From Flavobacterium hydrocarbonoxydans (GTDB lineage: Bacteria; Bacteroidota; Bacteroidia; Flavobacteriales; Flavobacteriaceae): 64,000 nucleotides of DNA. Below, in pieces: positions 45,088-54,093 of the stretch. Under the pieces are notes generated by a model. It was not told where the DNA came from, did no database searches, and worked only from the letters and a program-made list of their open reading frames with translations. Numbering within the stretch: the stretch's first letter is position 1; every line of letters begins with the position of its first letter. The stretch is taken from contig NZ_WSTB01000003.1 of assembly GCF_009789235.1 (NCBI RefSeq), positions 186,001 to 250,000 of the forward strand. The letters are read 5' to 3'. A program made the translations under genes and the position numbers.

Positions 45088-45163
45088 ATCTTGCTGTGAA
45101 TTGAAAATCTTAATCATCAGGTTCTGTTATCCAATCTGTTTTTATCTTTCACATCTTATTTGT
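45088..45163. other. short spacer ahead of the GTGACAA array
   Basis: AT-rich 3' flank of the lipoprotein gene; no terminator hairpin is obvious before the repeat array starts, so the array itself may end this transcript. Confidence 0.3.
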
Positions 45164-45415
45164 CACTAACGTTTAGTGTTGTGGCAATTTTTTTTTATAA
45201 TTTTTGTTTTACCACGAAAACTGTGGCAATTTTTTTATAATTTTCTTATTGCCACAAAAAGTGTGGCAAATCTTATTCTTGTTTTAAAATTGACACAAGA
45301 GTTGTGACAAATTTTTAAAAAATTTATTTTGTCACAACTCTTGTGATTTTTTTTATAAATTATTTTTTTGTCACAACAATGGTGACAAAAATATTTGATT
45401 ACAATTTTGTCACAA
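45164..45415. repeat. dense array of GTGGCAA/GTGACAA inverted repeats between convergent genes
   Basis: About 250 bp hold a run of related palindromes: CACTAA/TTAGTG (45164-45178), TTGTGGCAA (45179-45187), CCAC/GTGG (45212-45226), TTGCCACA/TGTGGCAA (45249-45269, perfect), TTGACACAA/TTGTGACAA (45290-45310), TTTGTCAC/GTGACAAA (45368-45389, perfect) and TTGTCACAA (45407-45415). A longer perfect 18-bp inverted repeat CACAAGAGTTGTGACAAA links 45294-45311 with 45328-45345. Poly-T and TTTATAA stretches fill the gaps. A 63-codon Cys-rich frame crossing it is a by-product of the repeats. It could be an array of protein-binding sites, a multi-hairpin 3' element or a decayed repeat element. Confidence 0.75.
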
Positions 45416-45493
45416 CTTAAATACATACTGCAGTGATCAACAGAAATAGTACTCTTTGGAGAAAAAACAGAAATTATCCCTGCTTAGAAAAAC

Positions 45494-45527
45494 AAAAAAG
45501 CCCATTTCAAATGAAATGAGCTTTTTT
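45494..45527. terminator. terminator after the multidomain GH31 gene
   Basis: AAAAAAGCCCATTTCA and TGAAATGAGCTTTTTT pair with one mismatch around a 2-nt loop, ending in A/T runs. It lies 70-100 bp past the minus-strand stop and is almost the same hairpin as at 37701-37735. Confidence 0.75.
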
Positions 45528-45596
45528 GAACCTGAAGTAATCCTGTATCAACTTAGAATCACTATGATCTAAAATTTGAAACTTTCGATAACAGCA

Positions 45597-48500
45597 TTAA
45601 ATAGAGGGAAAAAGACTGGTTCTGGTTATTTTATCTGATGAAAAATCTACCGAAAGCCCTTGTCCGTAACTTTCCTGAAAATATTCTACACGAATTGGCA
45701 AAAGCCCTTTCTTTAATTGTATTTCCGATTTTTTTTCATCAAAACCATGTAATCCATCATTATCAATAACCAATTGGTTGTCTATATAAAGTTTACTTCC
45801 GTCATCAGAAGCCAGATAAAACGTATATTTTGCATCTGCCGGAATGTTAACGAATCCGTTATATAACAAACCGAAGTTATTATCGTCATGTTTAATTTTA
45901 CTCAAATCAAAATCAGGAGCGTAGCCTTTATCAATTGGGGTAAGTGTATTAAAATCCGGCATTTTACTCCATTTCCCTTTGTATAAACTATAGTTTAAAC
46001 CTGTTTTTTTATTATACAATATTTTTGAAATAACAGAACTGCAAGAACCATCACCCGCTGGACACGCCATAGCATTCACTCGGACCGGAACGGCAACTTC
46101 AAACGCTTTGGTATAAAGTTGTGAAGCCGTTGTGGGTACAGAACCATCTGTGGTGTAATATATTTTATCGGTTCCTTTGGGCACAAACGCTACTTTTGCT
46201 TTTGTATCCGACTCCAGCTCTCCAGAGTTGCTTGTAAATTCAGGTCTTTCAGCAATTTTTCCGTAGATTTTAAGGAATTCGTAATAAGGCTTATACGCTT
46301 TATTGTTTTCGCTGATGGATTGAATCGTTAAGAGCGCACTGTTCCAACGAACAGGAAACCCATCAATTTCTTTCTTAATATCAGCAATATTATATTCTAT
46401 ATTTTGTCCAAATTGCGAAAGAGACATTATTTCGAAAGGACTGTATAAGCCGTCATTCCAATCATGCAAAAGACGAAATGCTTCGAAATTTTTCATGTAC
46501 TTAATTTGTCCTTTTTTACCTGAAAGAAGCTGTTGATCATATTCTGGGAATTGTACCTCAACTGAAACTTTAGTATTAGTTGGAGATTCCGGTAAATATA
46601 CACGTGTTTCAAAATCGTTACCGGCGTAGGTCCAGCTGCCCGCTTTGGCTTCTTCACTGTACGGAATGTTTTGTCCGTTGACAGTTACTTTTGTTGGAGG
46701 AAAAGAACACGGAAAACGAAGTTCATACCCTCTCGAAGTCAGCATACCAGGAAATGATCCTTCAACCGGAGCTATCACAATACTGGTTTTATTTCCTGTC
46801 TGTTCAGATGTTATGGGCGTAAAAGAAAAAGCATTTTTCTTAAAATTGTTGTTATTTCCTTCATCTTCATACAATTTCAGAGCTCCTTTTTTACCTGGAT
46901 AAAAAGCTAGAATTAGTGGGTTTAGTGGTTTTTCATCGGTTCTTTCTACTTTTGACTGCATCGGAACAATAGCGCCTTCTTTTACAAAAACCGGAATATC
47001 ACCTATGGTAAAAGGCATCGTAATTTTTTTACCGCCGTTGATTATACTTCCCGTACTGCATTCGTACCATTTTCCTTCAGGCAGCCAGGTTTCGTGTGAT
47101 AAAAAGACATTTTTTTCCCCGATTGGTTTTGTTATCGGATGTACCATCATATCGCGGCCAAACATATATTGGTTCGGTACAGCATACGCATTCTCTTCCT
47201 TTGGATAATCATAATACATGGGATGAACGGTAGAAACTCCTGTTTCGTAGGTATTACGTGCTTCGTTATATAAATACGGTACCAAAGCATATCGCATTTG
47301 ATAGGCATCTCTCATTATAAGGAAGTTATCCAGCGGATAAGCCCAAATACGTCTTTCGTGCTGTGGAGCAGCCGTAGCATGCGTTCTGAATATTGGACTA
47401 AAAACGCCCCATTGAATCCATCTTGTGTAAAGCTCCGCAGTACCTGCATCTCCCTGATGTCCGCCAATATCATGGCTCCAGTAACCAAATCCTACATTGG
47501 CTGCAGTGGCCGTAAAATAAGGCTGGTAATTTAATGATTCCCAGGAAACATGCGTATCACCAGAAAAACCAATTTGGTATCTGTGATTTCCTAATCCGCC
47601 CCAACGGTGAAAGATAAGCGGACGCACTTTATTTTGGCGCTCCATATCGCTATAATGCACATAATTCAAATAAATAGTCGGATTAACTCCAGGGATATTG
47701 GTACTACCCCATTGCTGCCAGTCCAGCCACCAAAAATCTACCCCTGATTTTTCAATTGGATGCAAAACCAAATTCATATAATTCGTTGCAAATTTTTTAT
47801 CGGTAATATCAAAAGGCACATATTTTTTTGTTGCCGGATCAATTCCCATTGCTTTTGCCATTTCAGGATATACCGCTTCAAAAGGCTGGATTCCCGAAGC
47901 CGGATGCAGGTTCAGACAGGTTTTAAGATGCTGCTCATTGGTCCATTTTAAGAACTTTTCCGGATCCGGAAATAAATTTTTATTCCAGGTAAAACCTGTC
48001 CATCCAGAATCTTCTCCGGCCTGATCTCTTTGTCTTTGGCCGTTTTTGAAAAATTCCGGTAATGATTTAACGTGCCAGTCCATATCGATTACAAATACAT
48101 CAAGGGGCACATCATGCATTTTGAACTCGCTCACAAGGTCACGGAATTCCGTATCAGAGTATTCTCTGTATCGTGACCACCAGGCACCAAACGCAAATCG
48201 TGGCGGCATCGCTATTTTACCAGCAATATCGGTGAAATCTTTCAAAGCCAATTTATAATCGGTATCATAGGCAAAAAGATATAAATCCTGAGGTTTATCT
48301 CCCGGACGCGCCATAACCCACGGCCACTCTGAATTATCAAAAAGTGGGCGTTCGCTATCGTCTATCAGGTACCAGCCATCACGTGAAATTATACCTTTTT
48401 CCAATTCTTTGGCCGGACCATCTACTCCATCCAAAGTACGGGTTGTACCCAATAAGTTTTTGGTATTAGCCAAACCTGGTTTCCATGAAACGGGTTTTCC

Positions 48501-48845
48501 ATTTACAATAAAATCTACACTTAAATTTTTGTCGTTAAAGTTACCTGAACCCGTTTTGTATTTAAGTTTTACAACATCGGTAGCAATTTGCAGCACACCA
48601 TTACTCTCTTTTTTAGTAAATGATGGAACTGGAAGGTTGCGATTCACAAAGGTTAACGAAGCATTGTCTGTAAATTTGCCATCTGCACTCCATTCCATAC
48701 GTATGACACGAGGAGAAAGTACCGTAAATCTGGCATTGCCTGATACTACGACTGCTTTTGGGTTTGCTTCAGGCTTGTTTTCCTGTGCAAAGAAAGTTGC
48801 CGAAGCCAGACAAAAAATGGTAATTAAAAATTGTTTTGTTTTCAT
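45597..48845 (-). CDS. GH31 glycosidase with chitobiase-type and PA14 domains
   Basis: A 1082-residue secreted enzyme, large for GH31. Order: signal peptide (to about 20), N-terminal GH31 beta-sandwich (about 35-200), TIM barrel with VFVIDMDWH (near 265), nucleophile Asp in WWLDWQQWG (near 374) and acid/base Asp in FSGDTHVSW (near 429). The proximal and distal beta domains include a DUF5110-like region. A chitobiase-C-like segment (YYTTDGSVPTTAS, near 885) and a C-terminal PA14 sugar-binding domain (about 935-1075) follow. The WLDWQQ context differs from the common WNDMNE, so specificity may be unusual; alpha-xylosidase, alpha-glucosidase and alpha-galactosidase are all possible. It is the last gene of PUL F, 105 bp after a GH43 gene. 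Confidence 0.85.
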   Translation of the reverse strand: MKTKQFLITIFCLASATFFAQENKPEANPKAVVVSGNARFTVLSPRVIRMEWSADGKFTDNASLTFVNRNLPVPSFTKKESNGVLQIATDVVKLKYKTGSGNFNDKNLSVDFIVNGKPVSWKPGLANTKNLLGTTRTLDGVDGPAKELEKGIISRDGWYLIDDSERPLFDNSEWPWVMARPGDKPQDLYLFAYDTDYKLALKDFTDIAGKIAMPPRFAFGAWWSRYREYSDTEFRDLVSEFKMHDVPLDVFVIDMDWHVKSLPEFFKNGQRQRDQAGEDSGWTGFTWNKNLFPDPEKFLKWTNEQHLKTCLNLHPASGIQPFEAVYPEMAKAMGIDPATKKYVPFDITDKKFATNYMNLVLHPIEKSGVDFWWLDWQQWGSTNIPGVNPTIYLNYVHYSDMERQNKVRPLIFHRWGGLGNHRYQIGFSGDTHVSWESLNYQPYFTATAANVGFGYWSHDIGGHQGDAGTAELYTRWIQWGVFSPIFRTHATAAPQHERRIWAYPLDNFLIMRDAYQMRYALVPYLYNEARNTYETGVSTVHPMYYDYPKEENAYAVPNQYMFGRDMMVHPITKPIGEKNVFLSHETWLPEGKWYECSTGSIINGGKKITMPFTIGDIPVFVKEGAIVPMQSKVERTDEKPLNPLILAFYPGKKGALKLYEDEGNNNNFKKNAFSFTPITSEQTGNKTSIVIAPVEGSFPGMLTSRGYELRFPCSFPPTKVTVNGQNIPYSEEAKAGSWTYAGNDFETRVYLPESPTNTKVSVEVQFPEYDQQLLSGKKGQIKYMKNFEAFRLLHDWNDGLYSPFEIMSLSQFGQNIEYNIADIKKEIDGFPVRWNSALLTIQSISENNKAYKPYYEFLKIYGKIAERPEFTSNSGELESDTKAKVAFVPKGTDKIYYTTDGSVPTTASQLYTKAFEVAVPVRVNAMACPAGDGSCSSVISKILYNKKTGLNYSLYKGKWSKMPDFNTLTPIDKGYAPDFDLSKIKHDDNNFGLLYNGFVNIPADAKYTFYLASDDGSKLYIDNQLVIDNDGLHGFDEKKSEIQLKKGLLPIRVEYFQESYGQGLSVDFSSDKITRTSLFPSI

Positions 48846-48950
48846 ATTCTATTTTAAAATTAATCTTAAATAAATACTTTAAATCAAATCATCCAAAAAC
48901 AGCCTTATAATCTGAACGACTTAATTTAAAGTATATGCTTTTATTGGGGG

Positions 48951-51497
48951 TTATTTTTTAATAAATTTCTTCATATACTTTGCACCATCAACTTGAATCT
49001 GCAAGATATACATCCCTGACGTTAAATTCCCTACATACAAATCGTTGTAGTATTTTTTAGGATTATGAATAAGTCGGCCTTGCATATCATATATTTTTAT
49101 ATCTGCTGCTGCTAAATCTATAGCTGATACAATATGCAGATTCTGACCTACAGGATTTATCAGTATGATATCAGAGCTTAACTCTACCTCAGGAATCCCT
49201 AACGTTTTTTCGTAAAATTGCGTTTTCGGAATCACTTCTCTGCCTTGCAGGAAATTAGACCATTCTAATTTGCAGGTTGCTGCACTGCTGTTTTCGAAAT
49301 ATTCTAATTGTATGTTGTATTTCTGACCGGCTACCAAAACAATTTTCCCCCTGTATTCTCCTACGTCATCCAGCCATCCATCAATAATGAGCTGGTCGTT
49401 GACCCATAATCTTCTTCCGTTGTTACTCGTTACATAAAACGTATATTCGCCACTGTACTTTGGTTGTATTTCACCTTTCCATCGTACGGTGAACTGATCC
49501 GGATTGACACCCGGGCCTGGGGAGGTAAAGGCCCAATCAAAATTAATAGCAGCATCTACCCTGTTCAATACCGATGTTTCAAAATTCATTCCGTTGAAAT
49601 AGTTGCCAGATATACCTGTTCCCGTTCCCATCATTGGATTTACATCCGGCATTAGATCAAGCTTCCAGCGTTGGGCATCATTATTATTGTCTGTCCATTG
49701 CTGAATATTTGTCCCGGGTTCCGAAAGATTATTGTTAACATCCAGACATTTATTAGTGCTTTTATGCGTTAATTTATAATAGCCGTCAGGCATTAAATCC
49801 AGTTTCCAGCGTTGTGCGTCATTATCAGTATCATCCCATTGGTGTACATTGGCACCATCGTTACTACTATTATTATCAACATCCAGAACCTGGTTGGTTC
49901 CTTTGTGTTTCAACTGATAGAATCCATCATTTTCAAGCGTAATATACCAACGCTGTGCATCGACATTACCACTGTCTGTCCATTGATGCACATTGGCACC
50001 TGGTTGAGTGCTGTCTTTGTCAACACTAATCACCTGATTCGTTCCTTTATGTGTTAAGCGATACAAGCCTCCGGAAACAATGGGTGCTTCTACTAATTCC
50101 AGTTTCCATCGCTGTCCGTCATCTCCATTATCAGTAAATTGTATTACATTGGCAAGGGAAGCTGTACTGTTTTGATCTGTTGCCAAACATTGGTTGGTTC
50201 CTTTGTGAGTTAGCTTAAAATAGCCGTCTGTCATGATTTCCAAACTCCATCGCTGTGCATCATTTCCGGTATCCGTACCTTGCTGTACATTTGCTGCGGA
50301 TTGTGTACTGCCATTTTCAACTTCTAAACACTGCGTAGTACCTTTATGCGTCAATTTATAAAAACCATCAGATTCCAGCGTGATAACCCAACGTTGCGAA
50401 TCGCTACCGCTGTCTGTATTTTGATGCACATTGGCACCTGGCTGGCTACTATTTTCTGCCACTTCTAAAAATTGATTGGTGTCTTTGTGGGTCAATTTAT
50501 AGATTCCGCCCGATACAATTGGGGATATCGGTAATGATGCGCATGAATTATCCGGTACTCTTGGTTTTACTCCATAATTGGTCATGTTAATAGGTTCAAT
50601 CAAATCATTTGCATTAAAATACATGTGATCAATGGCAATTTTTCTGTCTCCGCTTGACGCATTTTCATACCGGTGATAGACGATATAATACTCATCGCAA
50701 TCACCCATTTTTATAACCGAATGATGTCCGGGGCCTTTATCTTCGCTATTTGAACTCAGAATAACGCCTTGATAAGTCCACGGTCCCACAGGAGAATTGG
50801 ATGTTGCATATCGAACATTATAGGAATCATTACCCCAGTACCCATTAGAATACATCATATAATAAATCCCTTTACGCTTTACCAAGTAAGGTCCTTCGGT
50901 ATAATTTGGGGGCGTTATATCTGTAGAACCAGTAGCCAGAGAAATCATATCGGGATTTAATTTACGTACAGATAATTTACTTTTGCCTGATCCTCCATAA
51001 TAAATATAGGTCTGACCATCGTCATCTGTAAAAACCATTGCATCAATAATGTCATCAGTAAACGGATCTGTTGCAATAAGCGGAGTACCCAAATCCGTGA
51101 AAGGCCCAATTGGTGAATCGCCCACTGCCACTCCTATTTTGACTTCGGCAGTATAATATAAATAGTACTTATTGTTTTTGTAGGCAAGCCCGGGAGCCCA
51201 ACCGTTATTATCCGCCCAACTGCATTGCGGTCCGATATCAAAAATAACACCTTCGTCTTTCCAGTTCGTTAAATCATTCGATGAATACGCATGAAATTGT
51301 TTACCCGCCGATGCCGTAGGATAGATGTAATATTTGTTATTGAAATAATGAATTTCAGGATCTGCGCCCGAAAACAAAGGATTCCTACTGAGTTGTGCCT
51401 GCACAGAAGTAACTGAACTTAAAAACAGTAAAAATACCGCAAGACGAAATCCCGATTGCTGTATTAGCCTGTAAATCCTTTTTTTAGTTTGCATCAT
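48951..51497 (-). CDS. GH43 with two ricin-B lectin domains, PA14 and type IX secretion tail
   Basis: An 848-residue secreted enzyme. The GH43 five-bladed propeller (about 38-320) has the three acids: GADPEIHYFN (near 47), IIDAMVF (near 152) and TEGPYLVKR (near 202). Six QRW units follow (about 330-620) as two ricin-B/CBM13-type trefoils, each unit beginning with YKLTHKGT-like repeats. Then comes a PA14 domain (about 630-760). A C-terminal type IX sorting domain ends YMKKFIKK and targets the protein to the cell surface or outside. It probably removes arabinose or xylose residues from long chains, with the lectins giving avidity. It is a paralogue of the neighbour at 51749-53872, which lacks the PA14 domain. 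Confidence 0.88.
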   Translation of the reverse strand: MMQTKKRIYRLIQQSGFRLAVFLLFLSSVTSVQAQLSRNPLFSGADPEIHYFNNKYYIYPTASAGKQFHAYSSNDLTNWKDEGVIFDIGPQCSWADNNGWAPGLAYKNNKYYLYYTAEVKIGVAVGDSPIGPFTDLGTPLIATDPFTDDIIDAMVFTDDDGQTYIYYGGSGKSKLSVRKLNPDMISLATGSTDITPPNYTEGPYLVKRKGIYYMMYSNGYWGNDSYNVRYATSNSPVGPWTYQGVILSSNSEDKGPGHHSVIKMGDCDEYYIVYHRYENASSGDRKIAIDHMYFNANDLIEPINMTNYGVKPRVPDNSCASLPISPIVSGGIYKLTHKDTNQFLEVAENSSQPGANVHQNTDSGSDSQRWVITLESDGFYKLTHKGTTQCLEVENGSTQSAANVQQGTDTGNDAQRWSLEIMTDGYFKLTHKGTNQCLATDQNSTASLANVIQFTDNGDDGQRWKLELVEAPIVSGGLYRLTHKGTNQVISVDKDSTQPGANVHQWTDSGNVDAQRWYITLENDGFYQLKHKGTNQVLDVDNNSSNDGANVHQWDDTDNDAQRWKLDLMPDGYYKLTHKSTNKCLDVNNNLSEPGTNIQQWTDNNNDAQRWKLDLMPDVNPMMGTGTGISGNYFNGMNFETSVLNRVDAAINFDWAFTSPGPGVNPDQFTVRWKGEIQPKYSGEYTFYVTSNNGRRLWVNDQLIIDGWLDDVGEYRGKIVLVAGQKYNIQLEYFENSSAATCKLEWSNFLQGREVIPKTQFYEKTLGIPEVELSSDIILINPVGQNLHIVSAIDLAAADIKIYDMQGRLIHNPKKYYNDLYVGNLTSGMYILQIQVDGAKYMKKFIKK

Positions 51498-51535
51498 AAT
51501 TTTAGTTTAGAAAATTAAAAACACTTTTTGCTAAC

Positions 51536-51738
51536 CCGTTGTTGGATGTAATCAATAAAAATTTAATTAAACACATAGAAAACATAGATTTTATGATTTT
51601 GAAAAAAAGGAAATCAAAAAGAAACTCGTTTCTTAACACATAGTCCCGATAACTATCGGGATGTTTTAATGCAAGTGAAACGCCTTTGTGAGTTCAATAA
51701 GCTATGTTTCTATGTGTTAAAAATAATTTCATCCAAGG
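51536..51738 (-). mobile_element. ~200-bp MITE-like inverted-repeat element, copy 3 (inverted)
   Basis: The reverse-oriented copy of the element at 14561 and 17386. Element-right end CCCGTTGTTGGATGTAATC lies at the low coordinate, and TTTCATCCAAGG closes it. The subterminal ACACATAGAAAACATAG and CTATGTTTCTATGTGT blocks, the internal CCCGATA/TATCGGG hairpin and the GTGAAACGCC block are all present. One end (GTTGTTGG) carries a small duplication and no clear target-site repeat is seen. It lies between the two GH43 paralogues, upstream of the 51497 start. Confidence 0.75.
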
Positions 51739-51748
51739 TTTTTTTCTT

Positions 51749-53872
51749 TTATTTTTTAATGAAACGTTTTGTAATTTTTGTTCCTTCTTTCTCAAAAACA
51801 GCAAAATAAATTCCGGCTGATAAACCTGAAACATCCAAACCATTATCCTTTACTTTTTGTTCTAAAACCAAGCTTCCTGTTGAAGAAAAAACACGAACCT
51901 GAATATCTTTCATTTCGGTACTAAAGAAAAGCGTGTTTTTAACTGGATTCGGATATACATTTATAGCCGTTGTGGTATCATCAATTTCGGATTTTAAAGC
52001 AGATTTTGATGATTTGGCTGCATTTGTGGGTTTTATTAAATCCAGTTTCCAGCGTTGGGCATCGTTATTATTGTCTGTATATTGATGTACATTGGTTCCG
52101 GGTTCCGCCAGATTATTGACAACATCCAGACATTGATTGGTTCCTTTGTGAGTAAGTTTAAAATAACCATCACTCATCAGTTCAATTTTCCAGCGTTGTG
52201 CATTGGTACCAAGATCTGTCCATTGCTGCACATTGGCTCCAGCCTGACTGCTATTGTTATCAACATCCAGAACCTGATTGGTCCCTCTGTGTGTTAATTT
52301 ATAAAAACCATCCGCTTCTTTGGTAATTACCCAACGCTGAGCATTAGTCTCATTAGGATTATGCTGCTGTACATTTGCGCCTTGCTGGGTACTGCCGCCG
52401 CTCACATCCAGACTTTGATTCGTACCTTTATGAGTCAGTCTATACACCCCTCCGGAAACAATTGGAACTTCAATCAGATCCATTCTCCAGCGTTGGGCAT
52501 CATTATTTGTATTCGGATTATCTCCCCATTGCTGTACATTGGCTCCAGCCTGACTGCTATTATTATCTACATCCAAAACCTGAGTGGTTCCTTTGTGCGT
52601 TAGTTTGCAATAACCATCAGACATCATTTCGATTTTCCAGCGTTGTGCATCAGTACCCAGATCGGTCCACTGCTGCACATTGGCTCCAGCCTGACTGCTA
52701 TTGTTATCCACATCCAGCACCTGAGTGGTACCTTTATGCGTTAATTTATAAAAACCATCTGCCTCAAGCGTCACAATCCAGCGTTGTGCATCGTTGCCAT
52801 TGTCTGTGCTTTGCTGAACATTTGTTCCCGACTGGCTCAGGTTATTATAAACATCCAGACATTGATTGGTACCTTTGTGTGTTAACTTATAAATACCTCC
52901 CGAAACAATACTTTGTGTAGGACAGGATTGATTTGGCACGCGTGCTGGAACTCCATAATTGGTCATATTAACCGGCTCAATCTGATCGGCAGAATTAAAA
53001 TACATTCTGTCAATCGCAATTTTTCTGTCGCCTGACGTCCCATTTTCGTATCTATGATAAACCATGTAATATTCATCACAATTTCCCATTTTTAATACGC
53101 CGTGATGTCCCGGACCTTTGTCTTCGATATTAGAACTTAATATTTTGCCTCTATACGTCCAGGGTCCCATAGGCGAGGTTGAAGTTGAATATTGTACATT
53201 ATAAGTATCATTAAACCAGGCTCCATTAGAATAAGTCATGTAATAAATTCCTTTACGCTTTACCATATAAGGCGCTTCGGTATAATTTTGAGGGGTGATA
53301 TCGGTAGGACCTGTTGCCAGAGAAACCATATCTGCGTTTAACTTGCGTACCACCATCCTGCTTTTGCCAGATCCTCCATAATAGATATAGGCCTGTCCGT
53401 CATCATCAATAAAAACATTAGCATCAATGATATCATCGGTGTAAGGATCTGTTCCGATAAGCGGAGCACCAATATCCGTAAAAGGACCAATAGGTGTATT
53501 ACCCACAGCGACGCCAATTTTGGTTTCGGCAGTGTAATAGAAATAATATTTATTGTTGCGAAAAACTACTGCCGGAGCCCAACCGTTATATTGTGACCAT
53601 GGGCTATCCGGAAAAAGGTCGAAAATAAGGCCTTCGTCCTGCCAGTTGGTTAAATCATTTGAGGAATAGGCATGAAATTGCGTGCCGTAAATAGCTGTAG
53701 TGTAGATATAATATTTATTATTGAAGTAATGAATCTCCGGATCAGCTCCTGTAAATAATGGATTACCAGTTAGCTGTGCCTGTGCAGCTAAACCTATAAA
53801 CATTAAAAATACAGCAAGACGTCCTCTTAATTTACCACCCAGATTATACTTTTTTATTTTAAATTGTATCAT
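51749..53872 (-). CDS. GH43 with two ricin-B lectin domains and type IX secretion tail
   Basis: A 707-residue paralogue of the next gene. A signal peptide ends AQAQ (near 33). The GH43 domain (about 36-318) has GADPEIHYFN, IIDANVF and TEAPYMVKR in place of TEGPYLV; the Glu is kept. Six QRW lectin units (about 325-610) form two ricin-B trefoils, and the repeats are nearly identical to each other (LDVDNNSSQAGANVQQW occurs more than once), a sign of recent internal duplication. A type IX sorting domain (INVYPNPVKNTLFF ... ITKRFIKK) ends the protein. It differs from its sister mainly by the missing PA14 domain. It lies 221 bp after the SusE-like gene with a terminator-like hairpin between, so it may have separate control. 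Confidence 0.88.
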   Translation of the reverse strand: MIQFKIKKYNLGGKLRGRLAVFLMFIGLAAQAQLTGNPLFTGADPEIHYFNNKYYIYTTAIYGTQFHAYSSNDLTNWQDEGLIFDLFPDSPWSQYNGWAPAVVFRNNKYYFYYTAETKIGVAVGNTPIGPFTDIGAPLIGTDPYTDDIIDANVFIDDDGQAYIYYGGSGKSRMVVRKLNADMVSLATGPTDITPQNYTEAPYMVKRKGIYYMTYSNGAWFNDTYNVQYSTSTSPMGPWTYRGKILSSNIEDKGPGHHGVLKMGNCDEYYMVYHRYENGTSGDRKIAIDRMYFNSADQIEPVNMTNYGVPARVPNQSCPTQSIVSGGIYKLTHKGTNQCLDVYNNLSQSGTNVQQSTDNGNDAQRWIVTLEADGFYKLTHKGTTQVLDVDNNSSQAGANVQQWTDLGTDAQRWKIEMMSDGYCKLTHKGTTQVLDVDNNSSQAGANVQQWGDNPNTNNDAQRWRMDLIEVPIVSGGVYRLTHKGTNQSLDVSGGSTQQGANVQQHNPNETNAQRWVITKEADGFYKLTHRGTNQVLDVDNNSSQAGANVQQWTDLGTNAQRWKIELMSDGYFKLTHKGTNQCLDVVNNLAEPGTNVHQYTDNNNDAQRWKLDLIKPTNAAKSSKSALKSEIDDTTTAINVYPNPVKNTLFFSTEMKDIQVRVFSSTGSLVLEQKVKDNGLDVSGLSAGIYFAVFEKEGTKITKRFIKK

Positions 53873-54013
53873 AATTTCTTTTTTTATAGAACATTTTAAA
53901 AACTACATTTCTATTTTCAACTTAAAAAAAAAAGAGTTTATAGCTTTGTTTTGAATGCCCATTGTTATTTGATAATCAGTAAAAAAAGTGTAACTAAAAA
54001 ACTAGAAAGAATC

Positions 54014-54050
54014 CAAAACTTTCCAATACAAACTAGATTGAAAAGTTTTG
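54014..54050 (-). terminator. terminator-like hairpin after the SusE-like gene
   Basis: CAAAACTTTC (54014-54023) pairs with GAAAAGTTTTG (54040-54050) with one bulge. It lies 44-80 bp past the minus-strand stop of the SusE-like gene and may reduce read-through into the GH43 genes. The downstream T-run on the minus strand is imperfect. Confidence 0.45.
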
Positions 54051-54093
54051 TTTTCTTCTTTTAATTGATAATTCAATGACCCTGCAAAATATG

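Noticed and set aside
45164..45415. CRISPR-like array
   Set aside because: Repeats are short, palindromic, variable and unevenly spaced, with no unique spacers of constant length and no cas genes.
45235..45426. 63-codon Cys-rich minus-strand frame
   Set aside because: Its Cys and His codons come directly from the GTGACAA repeats; there is no coding-like composition or sensible start region.
48409..48873. 154-codon antisense frame at the start of the GH31 gene
   Set aside because: Shadow of a well-supported gene on the other strand, with no independent features.
52375..52920. 181-codon antisense frame in the GH43/ricin gene
   Set aside because: It is opposite the repeated lectin units; repetition of the same units keeps the antisense frame open.
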